Shown one piece after another: positions 17,132-25,093 of a DNA stretch of 64,000 bases (positions are counted from its first letter, which is position 1; every line of letters begins with the position of its first letter). The notes beneath the pieces are model-generated. The model was not told the DNA's origin, searched no databases, and was given only the letters and a program-made list of their open reading frames with translations. The stretch comes from Paenibacillus sp. TCA20 (GTDB lineage: Bacteria > Bacillota > Bacilli > Paenibacillales > Paenibacillaceae). The stretch spans positions 124,001-188,000 of the forward strand of contig NZ_BBIW01000001.1 in assembly GCF_000732325.1 (NCBI RefSeq). The letters run 5' to 3'. The position numbers and the translations under genes are program-made.

Positions 17132-18037
17132 CTAAAAAATCCGATAATTCGCAAACCGATAAGCCAAATAATATCCGAGTCCGATAAAGACGAACGAAAC
17201 GACTGATTTGATAAGACCCAGTGCAGTAGATACTGAATACTGTGCGTCCTGAAGACCGATCCGGTAGATCATCGTATCCAGAATGTCTCCTGATTCATAT
17301 ACAAGTGGATTATACAAGTTGAAGACCTGATCAAAACCTCCGTTAAGAACATTTCCGAGGCTCAGTGTCACCATCAGAATGACAATCGGGCGAATCCCCG
17401 GAAGTGTAATGTGCCAGGTCTGCTTCCATCGTCCGGCACCGTCAATAACAGAAGCCTCGTATAAGGAATGATCTATGCTTGTTAATGCGGCCAAATAGAT
17501 GATCGTTCCAAACCCGAATTCCTTCCATTGATCCGTAATAACTAATATGTATGGAAACCACTCATTACTAGCAAGAAATTGAATCGGGTCAATGCCGACG
17601 GCTTTAAGAGCCATGTTGACGATTCCGCTGCTGGGTGACAATACATCGACGATAATACTGGCCAGTATTACCCATGAGAAGAAATGCGGCATGTAGATGA
17701 TGGTTTGAATGGTTCGTTTGAATCCAGTTCTTCTCACCTCATTTAGAAGCAAAGCTACAAGGACAGGGACAACAAGTCCTGCAACTATTTTCATGACCGA
17801 GATAAACACCGTATTCCATACCACTTGACCGAAGCCTGGCAAATCAAACAAATACCTGAAATTATCGAGACCCACCCAGTTCATATTTTTGAAGCCTGCG
17901 ATTGGAGAGAAATTTTGAAATGCAATAACAAGCCCTGCCATCGGGATATAGCTAAAAACAAAGACAAGAATAAGTCCCGGCAGGATCATAAGATGAAGCG
18001 GGATGTTTCGAATAAATTGCTTGATGTTCATACGCAT
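17132..18037 (-). CDS. ABC transporter permease (LplB/YtcP partner)
   Basis: 301-aa permease with six TM helices and the EAA loop EASVIDGAGRWKQTWHITLP. N-terminal pattern HLMILPGLILVFVFSYIPM as in LplB-like proteins. The start ATG at 18037 has AAGGAGG nine bases upstream. It is the first gene of importer operon 1. The next permease starts 16 bases after its stop. Its promoter region (18061-18127) carries a TATAAT box and the direct-repeat operator shared with the lipoprotein gene. Confidence 0.92.
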   Translation of the reverse strand: MRMNIKQFIRNIPLHLMILPGLILVFVFSYIPMAGLVIAFQNFSPIAGFKNMNWVGLDNFRYLFDLPGFGQVVWNTVFISVMKIVAGLVVPVLVALLLNEVRRTGFKRTIQTIIYMPHFFSWVILASIIVDVLSPSSGIVNMALKAVGIDPIQFLASNEWFPYILVITDQWKEFGFGTIIYLAALTSIDHSLYEASVIDGAGRWKQTWHITLPGIRPIVILMVTLSLGNVLNGGFDQVFNLYNPLVYESGDILDTMIYRIGLQDAQYSVSTALGLIKSVVSFVFIGLGYYLAYRFANYRIF

Positions 18038-18060
18038 ATGCCGTCTCCTCCTTCAAGTTG

Positions 18061-18127
18061 ATTATAGGAGTATGCACTAGCGCTTTTATAGTGGAGGGTG
18101 TTGACATCAGGTATCTTTTGTTGACTT
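18061..18127 (-). promoter_or_regulatory. Promoter of importer operon 1 with direct-repeat operator
   Basis: Minus-strand -10 TATAAT at 18061-18066. The -35 zone is poor and overlaps AAAGCGCT (about 18079-18086), a cre-like core. Directly upstream, 18099-18127 contains two TTGAC units 20 bp apart (18101 and 18121) separated by CATCAGGTATCTTTTG. The same element, with TTTAC units, occurs before the lipoprotein gene at the same 32-bp distance from the -10. A weak -35 with an adjacent direct repeat is typical of AraC-type activation. Confidence 0.6.
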
Positions 18128-18144
18128 CCTACTATCTGAAGCAC

Positions 18145-18176
18145 AAAAAAAAAGAACCCTCACTGAAGAAGGGTCC
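18145..18176 (-). terminator. Intrinsic terminator after the 52-aa gene
   Basis: Minus-strand GGACCCT...AGGGTTC stem with a TCTTCAGTG-type loop, followed by nine T residues. It starts 19 bases after the stop of the small ORF at 18196-18354 and insulates importer operon 1 from it. Confidence 0.85.
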
Positions 18177-18195
18177 TTCGGATGACCAATCTAAT

Positions 18196-18354
18196 CTAAC
18201 TGATAAAAACAGACTTCCTGCGCTTCATTACTTCCTCAGTTCTGGCCGCCATTTCGATGCGTATCATGAATAACTCAAGCAAATGCTCTCTTGTGTTCTC
18301 TTCCTTACAGCTGTTTAATTTATGAAGGATAAAACGATCAATGGACGTTGACAT
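18196..18354 (-). CDS. Small 52-aa basic protein
   Basis: ATG at 18354 with AGGAGG nine to ten bases upstream, TAG at 18196. The product is 52 aa, helical and basic (MSTSIDRFILHKLNSC...KRRKSVFIS) with one Cys and no TM. It is framed by a good ribosome binding site and a strong terminator, which supports a real gene although it is below usual gene-finder length. Not recognised. The pattern of a short two-helix protein is shared by several small Bacillus regulators such as Spo0E-like phosphatases, but their SQELD motif is absent. Confidence 0.6.
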   Translation of the reverse strand: MSTSIDRFILHKLNSCKEENTREHLLELFMIRIEMAARTEEVMKRRKSVFIS

Positions 18355-18544
18355 AGGTAACAGCCTCCTATTCTTTATTCCTCAGTCCGGCTTGACTGTA
18401 TCTCCCGCTATTGATCCGGTACACCAGAATTAACCATAAATTGTCATTTCAAAACAGCTGTAATCCCCTTTTTCACAAAATATTTTACTCATCCCCGTGT
18501 AGTTTACGAATGAGAACAAAGGCTGACAAATCCCGCCATTTTAT

Positions 18545-19072
18545 TCATTTAAAACGCAGTAACTCATCGAGGTTATCCCATCCATATGCAATTTCGGTAT
18601 AGTCTTCTCCTCCAATTTGAACGAGTTTATCTCCAGAAGGAATCCCGTGCCATTTCTCATAAAATGCTCGATATCGATTATCCTCAAGTGCCCATAGAAA
18701 CATAGAACTATGCCCTTGTTCCCGCAAAAATAACGCGATAGATTGCAATAATAGCAATCCAATTCCCTGGCTGCGATGGCTGTCTAATATGTATATCGCG
18801 TATAATTCACCTTCATAGGGGAAACTAAGGGTTCGGCTCGGTCCCCCACTCGCAAATCCAACGATGTCCCCTTCCTTCGTCTCAGCTACATACACTGCTG
18901 TTTGATCAAGTGCGGGACCCAGCTGTCTCTGCCAATTCATCGTCCTCTGTTCCACGGATAACCCGGCTAGGACCTCTTCCTTGATAATTCCCTTATATGC
19001 TGTTCGCCAGCTGTCCACATGTACCCTAGCAATGGCCGCTGCGTCTTCGAATACAGCTTGTCTAATGATCAT
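18545..19072 (-). CDS. GNAT family N-acetyltransferase
   Basis: 175-aa acetyl-CoA-dependent acyltransferase fold. N-terminus IIRQAVFEDAAAIARVHVDSWRTAY is typical of the YhbS/RimI-like group. Motif A is LYAIYILDSHRSQGIGLLLLQS with the pyrophosphate-binding QGIG, near residues 88-108, followed by a FLWALEDNRYRAFYEKWHG motif B. Start ATG with GGAGGAATGAAAA before it. The substrate is unknown. It appears to be its own unit; the next gene upstream, YkuD-like, is 72 bases away. Confidence 0.88.
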   Translation of the reverse strand: MIIRQAVFEDAAAIARVHVDSWRTAYKGIIKEEVLAGLSVEQRTMNWQRQLGPALDQTAVYVAETKEGDIVGFASGGPSRTLSFPYEGELYAIYILDSHRSQGIGLLLLQSIALFLREQGHSSMFLWALEDNRYRAFYEKWHGIPSGDKLVQIGGEDYTEIAYGWDNLDELLRFK

Positions 19073-19144
19073 TTTTCATTCCTCCTGAACGAATTTCATG
19101 CTCAGGGTAGTCGCCATAGAGCGAATACCCTCTGTCACATCACC

Positions 19145-19483
19145 CTACGGTCTTATGGTCACTCTTGTGCCAACAGGAACTTTGCTCTCCAGATCAAGCA
19201 CATCCTGATTGTACATTCTAATACATCCATGGGACACATTCTGTCCAATTGAGGAAGGGTTATTGGTCCCATGAATTCCATAATGAGCTTTGGACAAACC
19301 CATCCAAAAAGCCCCGAATGGCCCTCCCGGATTGGGCTGCTTGTTGACAATTGTAAATTCTCCAACCGGTGTCTGTGTAACCATTGCACCAATCGCAACG
19401 GGATAAGCTCGAACGACAACATCATGATCAAGCAGATACAGCTGATGATCAGACAGATCAACAATAATTCGATAATTTGGCAT
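19145..19483 (-). CDS. Short L,D-transpeptidase (YkuD domain)
   Basis: 112 aa, consisting of a YkuD catalytic domain only. The signature [19 protein letters not shown] (near 70-90) contains the catalytic Cys and His residues for 3-3 peptidoglycan cross-links. No signal peptide, TM or LysM domain is seen, so it is shorter than typical YkuD; related stand-alone forms in spore formers may act in the spore wall, but this is not shown here. Start at 19483 because the preceding ATG at 19489 overlaps the AGGAGG. Confidence 0.88.
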   Translation of the reverse strand: MPNYRIIVDLSDHQLYLLDHDVVVRAYPVAIGAMVTQTPVGEFTIVNKQPNPGGPFGAFWMGLSKAHYGIHGTNNPSSIGQNVSHGCIRMYNQDVLDLESKVPVGTRVTIRP

Positions 19484-19534
19484 GTGCATTCCTCCTATTT
19501 CATCCTATGCACTGCCGAATGGATAAGCGCAGCC

Positions 19535-20647
19535 TTAATCTTCTATTTCTTTACTCCAGCCGCCTTTTTTGTCACGAGTCGTACTATGCTTCGCATTTCT
19601 AGTGCTCTTTTTTGCAGCTACAGCCTCTTTTTTGACTTGAAATTGAATTTCTCGCAGCATCTTGTGATAATTTTCCAGCCGCTTCGTCTCCAGCTCTCCG
19701 GTTTGAATTGCAACCCTCACGGCACAGCCGACCTCCTTTAGATGCTGACAATCAGTGAATCGACATTGCTGTGCGAGCTGTTCAATATCCTCAAAGGTAC
19801 GGGAGATGCCCTCGCCATCATCCCAGATCGACAAGGCCCTCATACCCGGAGTATCAATCAGAATACCTCCTTGCGGGAGTCTAAACATTTCCCTGTGCGT
19901 CGTTGTGTGTCTTCCTCTGCTATCTTCCTCCCGGACCTCTTGAGTCATCTGATGACTTTCACCTGTAAGCCAGTTAATCATGGTTGATTTTCCACTGCCT
20001 GAGGAGCCGACCAGCGCAACCGTCTTACCGGAGCCTGTGTAGACTTCCAAGGCTTCTTTCCCTAATTCATAATGAGCGGATACAGGAATGACGGGTACGC
20101 CGGGAGCAATGGCTTCCGTTTCTGTCAGATAGGAAGAGAGATCCTCGCATAGATCACTTTTGCTCAGTACAATGACAGGATTAACCCCACTATTCCAAGC
20201 CATAATCAGATACCGCTCCAGCCTTCTTGAATTGTAATCTCCGTTAAGAGCACACACGATAAATAAGGTATCGACGTTGGCAGCAATAATTTGTTCTTTG
20301 GTTTCAAAGCCCGCGGCCTGTCTGGAGATCACGCTGTTTCGTTCAAGCACACCATGAATCAGAGCATCGTCATCATCACCATATGTTTTTACGATGACCC
20401 AATCACCCACACCTGGCTTACTCCCCTCGCTAAATAGGGCTCTAGCCTTTCCTGACAAGCTTCCGAACTTATTCCCTTCCGCTGTTAAGATGCCGTACTT
20501 CTGTCCGTAGTCTGTTGTAATTCGAGCAGGCCGGAGTGTTTCTTTCTCAGCATGATTGAATGTGCTCATCACGTCTTCCCACTTCTGGTCCCATGATGCA
20601 GTCCAGCCAAATTCAATTAACTCTGTTCTCTGGATCTTATTCTTCAA
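19535..20647 (-). CDS. rsgA: Ribosome small-subunit-dependent GTPase A
   Basis: 370-aa late 30S assembly GTPase. N-terminal OB fold, then the circularly permuted GTPase: G4 SKSDL before G1 GSSGSGKST, then G3 DTPGM. The C-terminal zinc knuckle is CRFTDCQHLKEVGC. The start is TTG at 20647, with GGAGGT seven bases upstream; the ATG at 20662 has no ribosome binding site and contains the GGAGG in its own codons. The C-terminal Lys-rich tail (KKSTRNAKHS) is common in this group. It appears to be a second, YjeQ/YloQ-like copy away from the usual prpC-prkC locus (inference). Confidence 0.93.
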   Translation of the reverse strand: MKNKIQRTELIEFGWTASWDQKWEDVMSTFNHAEKETLRPARITTDYGQKYGILTAEGNKFGSLSGKARALFSEGSKPGVGDWVIVKTYGDDDDALIHGVLERNSVISRQAAGFETKEQIIAANVDTLFIVCALNGDYNSRRLERYLIMAWNSGVNPVIVLSKSDLCEDLSSYLTETEAIAPGVPVIPVSAHYELGKEALEVYTGSGKTVALVGSSGSGKSTMINWLTGESHQMTQEVREEDSRGRHTTTHREMFRLPQGGILIDTPGMRALSIWDDGEGISRTFEDIEQLAQQCRFTDCQHLKEVGCAVRVAIQTGELETKRLENYHKMLREIQFQVKKEAVAAKKSTRNAKHSTTRDKKGGWSKEIED

Positions 20648-20705
20648 ATGTTCTACCTCCATTAATTGGGTGTTCTATACCTCATACAGGTCTCCCGAAG
20701 CAAAC

Positions 20706-20733
20706 AAAAAAACCGCAGGATATATCCCTGCGG
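20706..20733 (-). terminator. Intrinsic terminator upstream of rsgA
   Basis: Minus-strand CCGCAGG-GATAT-ATCCTGCGG-type stem (20713-20733) is followed by seven T residues. It is the second of two terminators after the 24-codon ORF at 20883-20957 and insulates rsgA. Confidence 0.85.
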
Positions 20734-20791
20734 CATGATCCTCCAAATTCAAGCTGAACATCTCTCAACATAAGAATCAGGAGTAACACAT

Positions 20792-20825
20792 AAAAAATCC
20801 GCACAGGATATACTCCCATACGGAT
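20792..20825 (-). terminator. Intrinsic terminator after the 24-codon ORF
   Basis: Minus-strand stem of 12 pairs including several G-U pairs, with outer arms ATCCG (20821-20825) and CGGAT (20797-20801), followed by six T residues. It lies 58 bases after the stop of the 24-codon ORF and before a second terminator. Confidence 0.75.
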
Positions 20826-20882
20826 CTTCATCATCTGATGAATTGACAGCTCTTCCATAGAAGACAGCTGAAACAATTAAAT

Positions 20883-20957
20883 CTAAGATGATTGTTGTCC
20901 GATCGGGAGACGATAGTTACAAGCAACAACATTTACATTCATCAATAGGTTACTCAT
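20883..20957 (-). CDS. 24-residue ORF with strong expression signals
   Basis: ATG at 20957 with GAAGGAGGCGATATCT before it (near-ideal Shine-Dalgarno) and TAG at 20883. The product begins MSNLLMNVNVVACNYR and has 24 residues with one Cys; it is not recognised. Upstream is a consensus-grade promoter, and downstream lie a bulged hairpin (CAGCT/AGCTG arms) and two terminators. This is a complete short transcription unit. It may encode a peptide, or be an sRNA with an incidental ORF. Confidence 0.5.
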   Translation of the reverse strand: MSNLLMNVNVVACNYRLPIGQQSS

Positions 20958-20986
20958 AGATATCGCCTCCTTCATCATTTTTCCAT

Positions 20987-21016
20987 ATATTACAGGATGG
21001 TACATTGTTATGTCAA
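20987..21016 (-). promoter_or_regulatory. Promoter of the 24-codon ORF
   Basis: Minus-strand -35 TTGACA at 21011-21016 and -10 TAATAT at 20987-20992, spacing 18. It begins six bases after the stop codon of the ArsR-type gene, so the unit is transcribed on its own and not only by read-through. Confidence 0.7.
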
Positions 21017-21021
21017 ACCTA

Positions 21022-21615
21022 TTATTTGACGTTCTCCCATTTCGTCCACATCTCTGTCGGATTAACCTCGTATATTTCTTCCTCCCTATACATGAAATCA
21101 TGCATAATAAATTCTCTGCGGATCGTGGCATAATCTTCATGATATTGTTTGATAAATTCATTAATTTCTTTCTCCTGATACTTTCTTCCCTTATCCAGCT
21201 GCTCTACAAGATGCTGAAGTACAATAAGCTTCTTTTTGTATTGAGCCGGAATGGATCTGAGCTTGCCTTCCTTCGTAAAGAAATTTTTCATAACTGAATC
21301 CTTCAATTTCTGCTTACTGTCTGTTTCCACCATCTGGCTCTCTCCCTTAAATATGAAATGTAGTGATGCTTCTGCGTGCTCCTTAATGAGATAAGGATAC
21401 AGCGTAAAATAGATCGTATTCTTATCTCTTCGCTCCTTAATAAGTCCTGCTTCTCTCAGCTTTGCTGCATGATGCGTTACTGTAGGCTGGGATAGATTTA
21501 ATTTATCTGCGAGCATTTGTCCATTCATTTCTCCTTGAGATAATAACAGCATCATTCGCATCCGATTGGGATCGGCGAGTGCCTTGTGGTAATTCACAAT
21601 CTTATCGAGCTGCAT
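21022..21615 (-). CDS. ArsR-family regulator with DUF2087 domain
   Basis: 197 aa from ATG 21615 (GGAGGACATTT before it). Residues 1-90 are a winged helix of the ArsR type (ALADPNRMRMMLLLS, recognition helix SQPTVTHHAAKLREAGLI). Residues about 120-185 match the DUF2087 pattern (KKLIVLQHLVEQL, GRKYQEKEINEFIKQYH, ATIRREFIMHDFM). No Cys cluster for metal sensing is seen. It is divergent from ypdA with 217 bases between the starts; an AT-rich TAATTAGATAATATTC-like stretch lies there. Target and signal unknown. Confidence 0.85.
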   Translation of the reverse strand: MQLDKIVNYHKALADPNRMRMMLLLSQGEMNGQMLADKLNLSQPTVTHHAAKLREAGLIKERRDKNTIYFTLYPYLIKEHAEASLHFIFKGESQMVETDSKQKLKDSVMKNFFTKEGKLRSIPAQYKKKLIVLQHLVEQLDKGRKYQEKEINEFIKQYHEDYATIRREFIMHDFMYREEEIYEVNPTEMWTKWENVK

Positions 21616-21832
21616 AAATGTCCTCCATCTCACTTCTTAGTCCGAATCCATTTAACTTAATTTGATAATTATAACATTTGATATTCATCTAATTAGATAA
21701 TATTCTTATAATTTTCGATTGTCAACCCGAACAAAGAACGGTTTCGAATTACTGGTATTCATCGGCAGAATACGATACGATAATAAATACTTGAAAAACA
21801 TGATTGGGCAGAAAAGGGAGATGAAATGTAGC

Positions 21833-22819
21833 ATGTTGAAAGACGTCATCATCATCGGAGGAGGACCTTGCGGTTTATCTGCAGCCATCGAATGCGGTAA
21901 ACAGGGACTATCCTCTGTCATTATTGAAAAATACAATGTGGTGCAGTCGATCTACTTGTATCCAACGAATATGCAGTTTTTCAGTACGGCTGCATTGCTA
22001 GAAATCGGAGATATTCCGTTCAGTACACCAAATGATAAGCCATATCGATATGAAGCTCTAGCTTATTACCGCAAAGTAGCAGCACACTATAACCTGGAAA
22101 TTTCACTGTATGAAGAAGCTTATGAGATCCGTCCTCTGGAAGAGGAAGGGTTCCGTGTAAGCTCCAAAAATAGAACTGGCGAGACGGTCTATTACGAAGG
22201 GAAAAATGTGGTTGTCGCCACAGGATATTTCGACCATCCTAATTATCTTGGCATACCTGGAGAACATTTAGACAAAGTCACCCATTACTTTCGTGAGGCC
22301 CATCCTTATACTAAGACCAAGGTCACCATTATTGGAGGAAGTAATTCTGCCGTAGATGCGGCGATGGAGCTGGCTCGTGTAGATGCAGAGATCGATATGG
22401 TATACCGTGGACATAGCATTTCCGAACACATCAAGCCATGGGTTCGTCCTTTATTTGAAGGCTTGGTCTCCAAAGGCAGAATTAAACTGCATCTCGGATC
22501 AAGGGTCACTGAGATTCTTGAAGATCGTGTCATTGTCACTCCTAATGAAGGGGTGGATTTTGAGCTGCCTAACGATTTCGTATTAGCGATGACAGGATTC
22601 AGACCGGATCGAAAGCTCCTCACCTCAGTAGGCGTATCCATGTCCGATGATCTGGATAAACCACTGTATAATTCGGAAACAATGGAAAGTAGTGTTCCTG
22701 GAATTTATGTAGCAGGCGTCATTGCTTCCGGCCGAAATGCGAATGAAGTGTTTATTGAATCAGGCAGATGGCATGGAAGATTAATCGCCGAGCATATTAA
22801 AGGGAAAATGGGATCTTAA
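21833..22819 (+). CDS. ypdA: YpdA-family bacillithiol disulfide reductase
   Basis: 328-aa FAD/NADPH-dependent oxidoreductase. FAD-binding GGGPCGLSAAIE is near residues 9-20, NADPH-binding GGSNSAVDAAMEL near 168-180, and a C-terminal FAD loop GIYVAGVIASGRN. This fits YpdA/Bdr, which reduces oxidised bacillithiol in Firmicutes. The start is at 21833; AAGGGAG lies 12 bases upstream. The open frame extends back to 21719 but without a ribosome binding site. The DUF441 gene follows 21 bases later, and a terminator closes the pair. Confidence 0.9.
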   Translation: MLKDVIIIGGGPCGLSAAIECGKQGLSSVIIEKYNVVQSIYLYPTNMQFFSTAALLEIGDIPFSTPNDKPYRYEALAYYRKVAAHYNLEISLYEEAYEIRPLEEEGFRVSSKNRTGETVYYEGKNVVVATGYFDHPNYLGIPGEHLDKVTHYFREAHPYTKTKVTIIGGSNSAVDAAMELARVDAEIDMVYRGHSISEHIKPWVRPLFEGLVSKGRIKLHLGSRVTEILEDRVIVTPNEGVDFELPNDFVLAMTGFRPDRKLLTSVGVSMSDDLDKPLYNSETMESSVPGIYVAGVIASGRNANEVFIESGRWHGRLIAEHIKGKMGS

Positions 22820-22840
22820 CGGTGTAGGGAGATGAACAAA

Positions 22841-23284
22841 ATGGATATGACATCCCTATTATTACTTGGATTTGCCGCTCTTGGCATCATTAGTAACAAC
22901 ACGCCAATTACGATTGCCGTTGTCGTGCTGCTGCTGATTCGGATTACGGGAGCTCAGCAGGCTTTTCCATGGCTTGAGAAATACGGGTTAACTGTCGGGA
23001 TTATTATACTGACAATCGGAGTCATGGCTCCACTGGCAAGTGGTAAGATTAGCATCGATACCCTTCTATCCTCATTCATGCATTGGAAATCACTTGCCGC
23101 CATTGCTGTTGGGATGCTCGTAGCTTATCTTGGAGGTCGAGGTGCCACCTTAATGAGTGGTCAGCCCACTGTCGTGGCCGGACTGCTGATTGGGACTGTT
23201 CTCGGTGTAGCCCTATTTAAAGGAGTTCCCGTTGGCCCCTTGATTGCAGCAGGCATCCTCTCTCTACTCATTGGTAAGTCATAA
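22841..23284 (+). CDS. DUF441 membrane protein (YtwI-like)
   Basis: 147-aa inner-membrane protein with four to five TM helices ([87 protein letters not shown]). It keeps the PLASGKI and [12 protein letters not shown] motifs of the DUF441/UPF0756 family, whose function is unknown. ATG at 22841 is preferred over 22832 because GGGAG directly abuts the earlier one. Likely co-transcribed with ypdA. Confidence 0.85.
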   Translation: MDMTSLLLLGFAALGIISNNTPITIAVVVLLLIRITGAQQAFPWLEKYGLTVGIIILTIGVMAPLASGKISIDTLLSSFMHWKSLAAIAVGMLVAYLGGRGATLMSGQPTVVAGLLIGTVLGVALFKGVPVGPLIAAGILSLLIGKS

Positions 23285-23286
23285 CC

Positions 23287-23337
23287 AAGCAAGGGCCATC
23301 CTGCTTCTGTATGAAGTTGACCGCCCTTGCTTTTTTT
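23287..23337 (+). terminator. Terminator after ypdA and the DUF441 gene
   Basis: A 10-bp stem, AAGCAAGGGC (23287-23296) with GCCCTTGCTT (23323-23332), followed by TTTTTTT. The loop is 26 bases long. Confidence 0.8.
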
Positions 23338-23434
23338 CGTGTTATAATAGCTGTTTATGGACCCCGATAAACTGTGATATACTCTTATCAATTGTCAAAA
23401 AGCAAAATACATAGTTGCAGCAGGAGGATAAGCT

Positions 23435-23953
23435 ATGCCAAGACAACTGGTTACTGAAGCCGTGATGGTCGCAATATATGGTCAGTTGCTGGCGCCTTCA
23501 GCGCCTGTAGAATACCTCATCCCTTATACCACGGTCTTGGAATTGTATGAATTGCAATCCAGTACAGAGCCTTTAATGGAGTCTCCCCAGGAAGATCAGC
23601 ATGTGAAACAGAAAATCGGCGAACTTATTTCTTATTATGAGGAACCTTTTAATAGAAAAAAAATAAGCAAGGCACTTCAAGTACCCTGGGCAAAAAGCGC
23701 TTCAATCCCGTTAGATGATCATGTCTCGATCATCATTGTTGGAGCTATGGACACTGCTCAGTACGGAGAGTTTTTTGACCCGATTGAAACAGAGCTGCTA
23801 CTCACCGCCCAGCGGTTTCAACAGCCACTCCTCACAGATCAGGTTGAATGGATTGGCCGTATCATTGAAGCTGGAGTACCTGTACAAGTGTATGATATCG
23901 AGGATTTTGAATTCGCCCTGGAAAATAATGATTTTACAACAGGCCCAGCGTAG
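23435..23953 (+). CDS. Conserved hypothetical protein
   Basis: 172-aa acidic soluble protein (MPRQLVTEAVMVAIYGQ...). The ribosome binding site AGGAGGATAAGCT is good and a terminator follows. I recall similar proteins as conserved in Paenibacillus without assigned function, sometimes with unreliable enzyme names. Visible features are two VxYLIPYTTVLELYEL and VSIIIVGAMDTAQYGEFFDPIETELLLTA-like helical segments and a central EEPFNRKK linker. No catalytic motif or TM is apparent. A single-gene unit. Confidence 0.7.
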   Translation: MPRQLVTEAVMVAIYGQLLAPSAPVEYLIPYTTVLELYELQSSTEPLMESPQEDQHVKQKIGELISYYEEPFNRKKISKALQVPWAKSASIPLDDHVSIIIVGAMDTAQYGEFFDPIETELLLTAQRFQQPLLTDQVEWIGRIIEAGVPVQVYDIEDFEFALENNDFTTGPA

Positions 23954-23977
23954 TATGTGGAACGACGCAGATCAATT

Positions 23978-24002
23978 AGAGCCGCATGTAGCGGCTCTTT
24001 TC
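23978..24002 (+). terminator. Terminator of the 172-aa gene
   Basis: 8-bp stem AGAGCCGC/GCGGCTCT with a 5-base loop, followed by TTTT. Confidence 0.85.
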
Positions 24003-24032
24003 TATGTCAGCTTATCCTTATTAAATTTGCAC

Positions 24033-24064
24033 AAAAAAACAGCCCCTCCCTGGGAGAAGCTGTT
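24033..24064 (-). terminator. Terminator of the Nudix gene
   Basis: Minus-strand AACAGC...GCTGTT stem with an inner TCTCCC/GGGAG helix, followed by TTTTTT. It starts three bases after the Nudix stop. Confidence 0.85.
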
Positions 24065-24066
24065 CT

Positions 24067-24528
24067 TTAGTTCAATTCAGTTAGATCTAAATAATCGGAT
24101 AGTACACGGGCGGTCACAGGAGAAAGCTCAGGTATTTCATTTAATGCAAAAAATCGCATGGGTCCTTCTTGCATTGAACTATAGTTTAATTCCGAATACA
24201 GAATTCCTTGAGCTCTAAAGAGGCCGATCACATAATACTCCTCGTCCCCGGAAGGATATTCTCGCTTGAAATCAGGTCCAGAGAGAAGCCTTTCAAATAT
24301 CATGACTTCGGCAGTCAGCCCCGTCTCCTCCCATAGCTCACGATATGCCGTATCCTCCAGCATTTCACCAGGCTTCATTACACCTAAGGGCATATACCAT
24401 AGACCATCATCTGCGCGCTCTTGGAGCAAAATATGGCCTTGATCATTTACTACGGCTATTGCCGCCTTCACCGTAATCATCGATTTGTTCGCAACATATT
24501 GGGCCATATCTTTTTTGGCAGAAGTCAC
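24067..24528 (-). CDS. Nudix hydrolase
   Basis: 153 aa. A complete Nudix box G-x5-E-x7-RELWEETGL lies near residues 50-72 and would coordinate Mg2+ for cleavage of a nucleoside diphosphate-X substrate. N-terminal strands TVKAAIAVVNDQGHILLQER and the C-terminal TARVLSDYL helix fit the YjhB/MutT-like group. The start is GTG at 24528, after AGGGAGGGG; the upstream frame from 24570 has no ribosome binding site and includes that site in its codons. The substrate cannot be told from sequence. Confidence 0.85.
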   Translation of the reverse strand: MTSAKKDMAQYVANKSMITVKAAIAVVNDQGHILLQERADDGLWYMPLGVMKPGEMLEDTAYRELWEETGLTAEVMIFERLLSGPDFKREYPSGDEEYYVIGLFRAQGILYSELNYSSMQEGPMRFFALNEIPELSPVTARVLSDYLDLTELN

Positions 24529-24590
24529 CTCATCGTCCCCTCCCTTAAAGGCATAAACGCTGTAAACCATCCAATTTACTTCATAATGCG

Positions 24591-24884
24591 TTATTCAGTT
24601 TCATAACGGTATATAATATCGTCTTCTGCTTCAATATATCCCACATCCAGACGATGTCCTTTCAGATACCAATGATCGTGCTCTTCCATAAAGAATAAAA
24701 TACCGGACACCTCTGTACTCTCCACCGGATACTCTGGCTGTTCGACTGAAATACCGAGTGAGAAGCCCGGATGAAGCCCGCCGCCCGAACTATAACGGGC
24801 ATAGAAGCGAATGGCTTCGCCATCTTTGACACCCAGCTCTTTTTTGTACCAGTTAGCGGCTGATTCCGTCACATGAATGCTCAT
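24591..24884 (-). CDS. HesB/IscA-like protein without cysteines (YneR-like)
   Basis: 97 aa with the IscA/HesB fold pattern (MSIHVTESAANWYKKELG, IRFYARYSSGGGLHPGFSLGI, YIEAEDDIIYRYE). The three cysteines that carry iron-sulfur clusters in true IscA proteins are all missing, as in the YneR family, so Fe-S transfer is not expected. Role unknown. The start ATG at 24884 follows GAGTTGACC, a weak ribosome binding site. The Nudix gene follows 62 bases downstream on the same strand. Confidence 0.8.
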   Translation of the reverse strand: MSIHVTESAANWYKKELGVKDGEAIRFYARYSSGGGLHPGFSLGISVEQPEYPVESTEVSGILFFMEEHDHWYLKGHRLDVGYIEAEDDIIYRYETE

Positions 24885-25013
24885 TTAAAAGGTCAACTCC
24901 TCATCGTTTTGTGTCTATATTATCATATCGTCCTTGGGCTCAGATTACAAATGACAGATCTGTAGTTAGGAGCTGTCAGACTTTATCTGAAACACCCAAA
25001 TTGTGAAAAAAGT

Positions 25014-25042
25014 TTGACAGATATTTAGTCCAGTGGTAATAT
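25014..25042 (+). promoter_or_regulatory. Promoter of the exporter operon
   Basis: -35 TTGACA at 25014-25019 and -10 TAATAT at 25037-25042, spacing 17. It is 52 bases upstream of the leader-peptide start and about 338 bases upstream of the first exporter start, leaving a long leader RNA. Confidence 0.8.
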
Positions 25043-25093
25043 CCTCTCATACGATTCCTAACGAATTCAATTCCAAATGAAAGGGTGACTCTA

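Noticed and set aside
20682..20876. 64-codon open frame with a hydrophobic stretch
   Set aside because: No ribosome binding site, and it contains both intrinsic terminators of the short unit.
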